Made by a program: the position numbers and the translations under genes. A stretch of 37,009 nt of DNA, taken from the NCBI GenBank assembly GCA_027449865.1, contig DAIDKV010000133.1, positions 1-37,009 of the forward strand. The letters run 5' to 3'. The notes under the pieces are model-generated. The model was given only the letters and a program-made list of their open reading frames with translations, ran no database searches and had not been told where the DNA came from. Positions 36,901 through 37,009 of the stretch are shown here, piece after piece. Every line of letters begins with the position of its first letter. Position 1 is the stretch's first letter. This stretch comes from Planctomycetales bacterium. Its GTDB lineage: Bacteria; Planctomycetota; Planctomycetia; Isosphaerales; Isosphaeraceae.

Positions 36901-37009
36901 TCAGAGCGGACGAGGGTTGTAGTCAGACGGACACGGCTCGGGCACAATGCGGATCGCCGAGCTTTCGACCCACTTGAGGCCACGTCGGAGAGCCGAGTCA
37001 TGGAGGGGC
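36901..37009 (-). CDS. possible C-terminus of an unidentified gene, cut by the window edge
   Basis: On the minus strand a frame open from the edge ends at a TGA at 36901-36903. It reads LHDSALRRGLKWVESSAIRI then VPEPCPSDYNPRPL. The sequence looks protein-like and has the local codon bias, but 35 residues are too few to assign. Its end lies 14 bp from an IS-end-like string (36873-36886), so it could be the end of a transposase. Low confidence. Confidence 0.3.
   Translation of the reverse strand, partial: PLHDSALRRGLKWVESSAIRIVPEPCPSDYNPRPL

Overview
The window is high-GC DNA that looks chromosomal and planctomycete, most likely Isosphaeraceae-like. The strongest pointers are a secreted Cys-rich protein built from YTV repeats (16216-18423), a signal-peptide Gly-rich TPR protein, and tandem Gfo/Idh/MocA oxidoreductases. 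The genus is an inference. Gene density is normal, with small operons on both strands and GTG/TTG starts in places.

Left edge (1-1600) is a gene graveyard: the C-terminal piece of a ParA-like ATPase, a TPR C-terminal fragment with no clear beginning, and the first part of a DDE transposase with an internal stop. Then come, on the minus strand, metH (B12-dependent methionine synthase) and a small DUF7660-like gene.

The most striking structure is 5952-9774. An ISAs1-family insertion sequence lies between metH and argB, with 20-bp terminal inverted repeats (5962-5981 and 9745-9764, 16/20 matching) and a perfect 10-bp target duplication (gctccgaccg). Its transposase gene is cut in two by a second element of about 2.54 kb carrying a large serine recombinase. 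A 7-bp direct repeat (tctcgat) marks the two ends of that insertion. Removing the inner element restores an in-frame 380-residue transposase with the family motif HWGIENGLHGVRD at the junction. The inner element therefore entered exactly at the codon of the catalytic glutamate. Its recombinase is now frameshifted, and it is preceded by a small ORF with a C8 tract.

Right of this, on the plus strand, are argB-argD-argF-rph (arginine synthesis, then RNase PH), a secreted SPOR-like protein and rdgB. The YTV gene runs against them with a good terminator. Next come an SDR dehydrogenase, argJ (the acetyl-recycling step of the same arginine pathway), a DUF697-like membrane protein and a Gly-rich RRM RNA-binding protein. 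These converge on a coiled-coil gene and a larB-nnrD pair (cofactor synthesis and repair).

The last third holds a membrane-anchored DUF2135-like protein overlapping a membrane TPR protein, a metallo-beta-lactamase-fold protein with an atypical metal motif, a GT-C-like membrane protein, two divergent Gfo/Idh/MocA oxidoreductases, a kynureninase-like PLP enzyme, a SnoaL-like secreted protein and a Gly-rich TPR secreted protein. About 0.8 kb without a convincing gene follows. The window may end in the C-terminus of an unidentified minus-strand gene. I see no rRNA, tRNA or CRISPR array.
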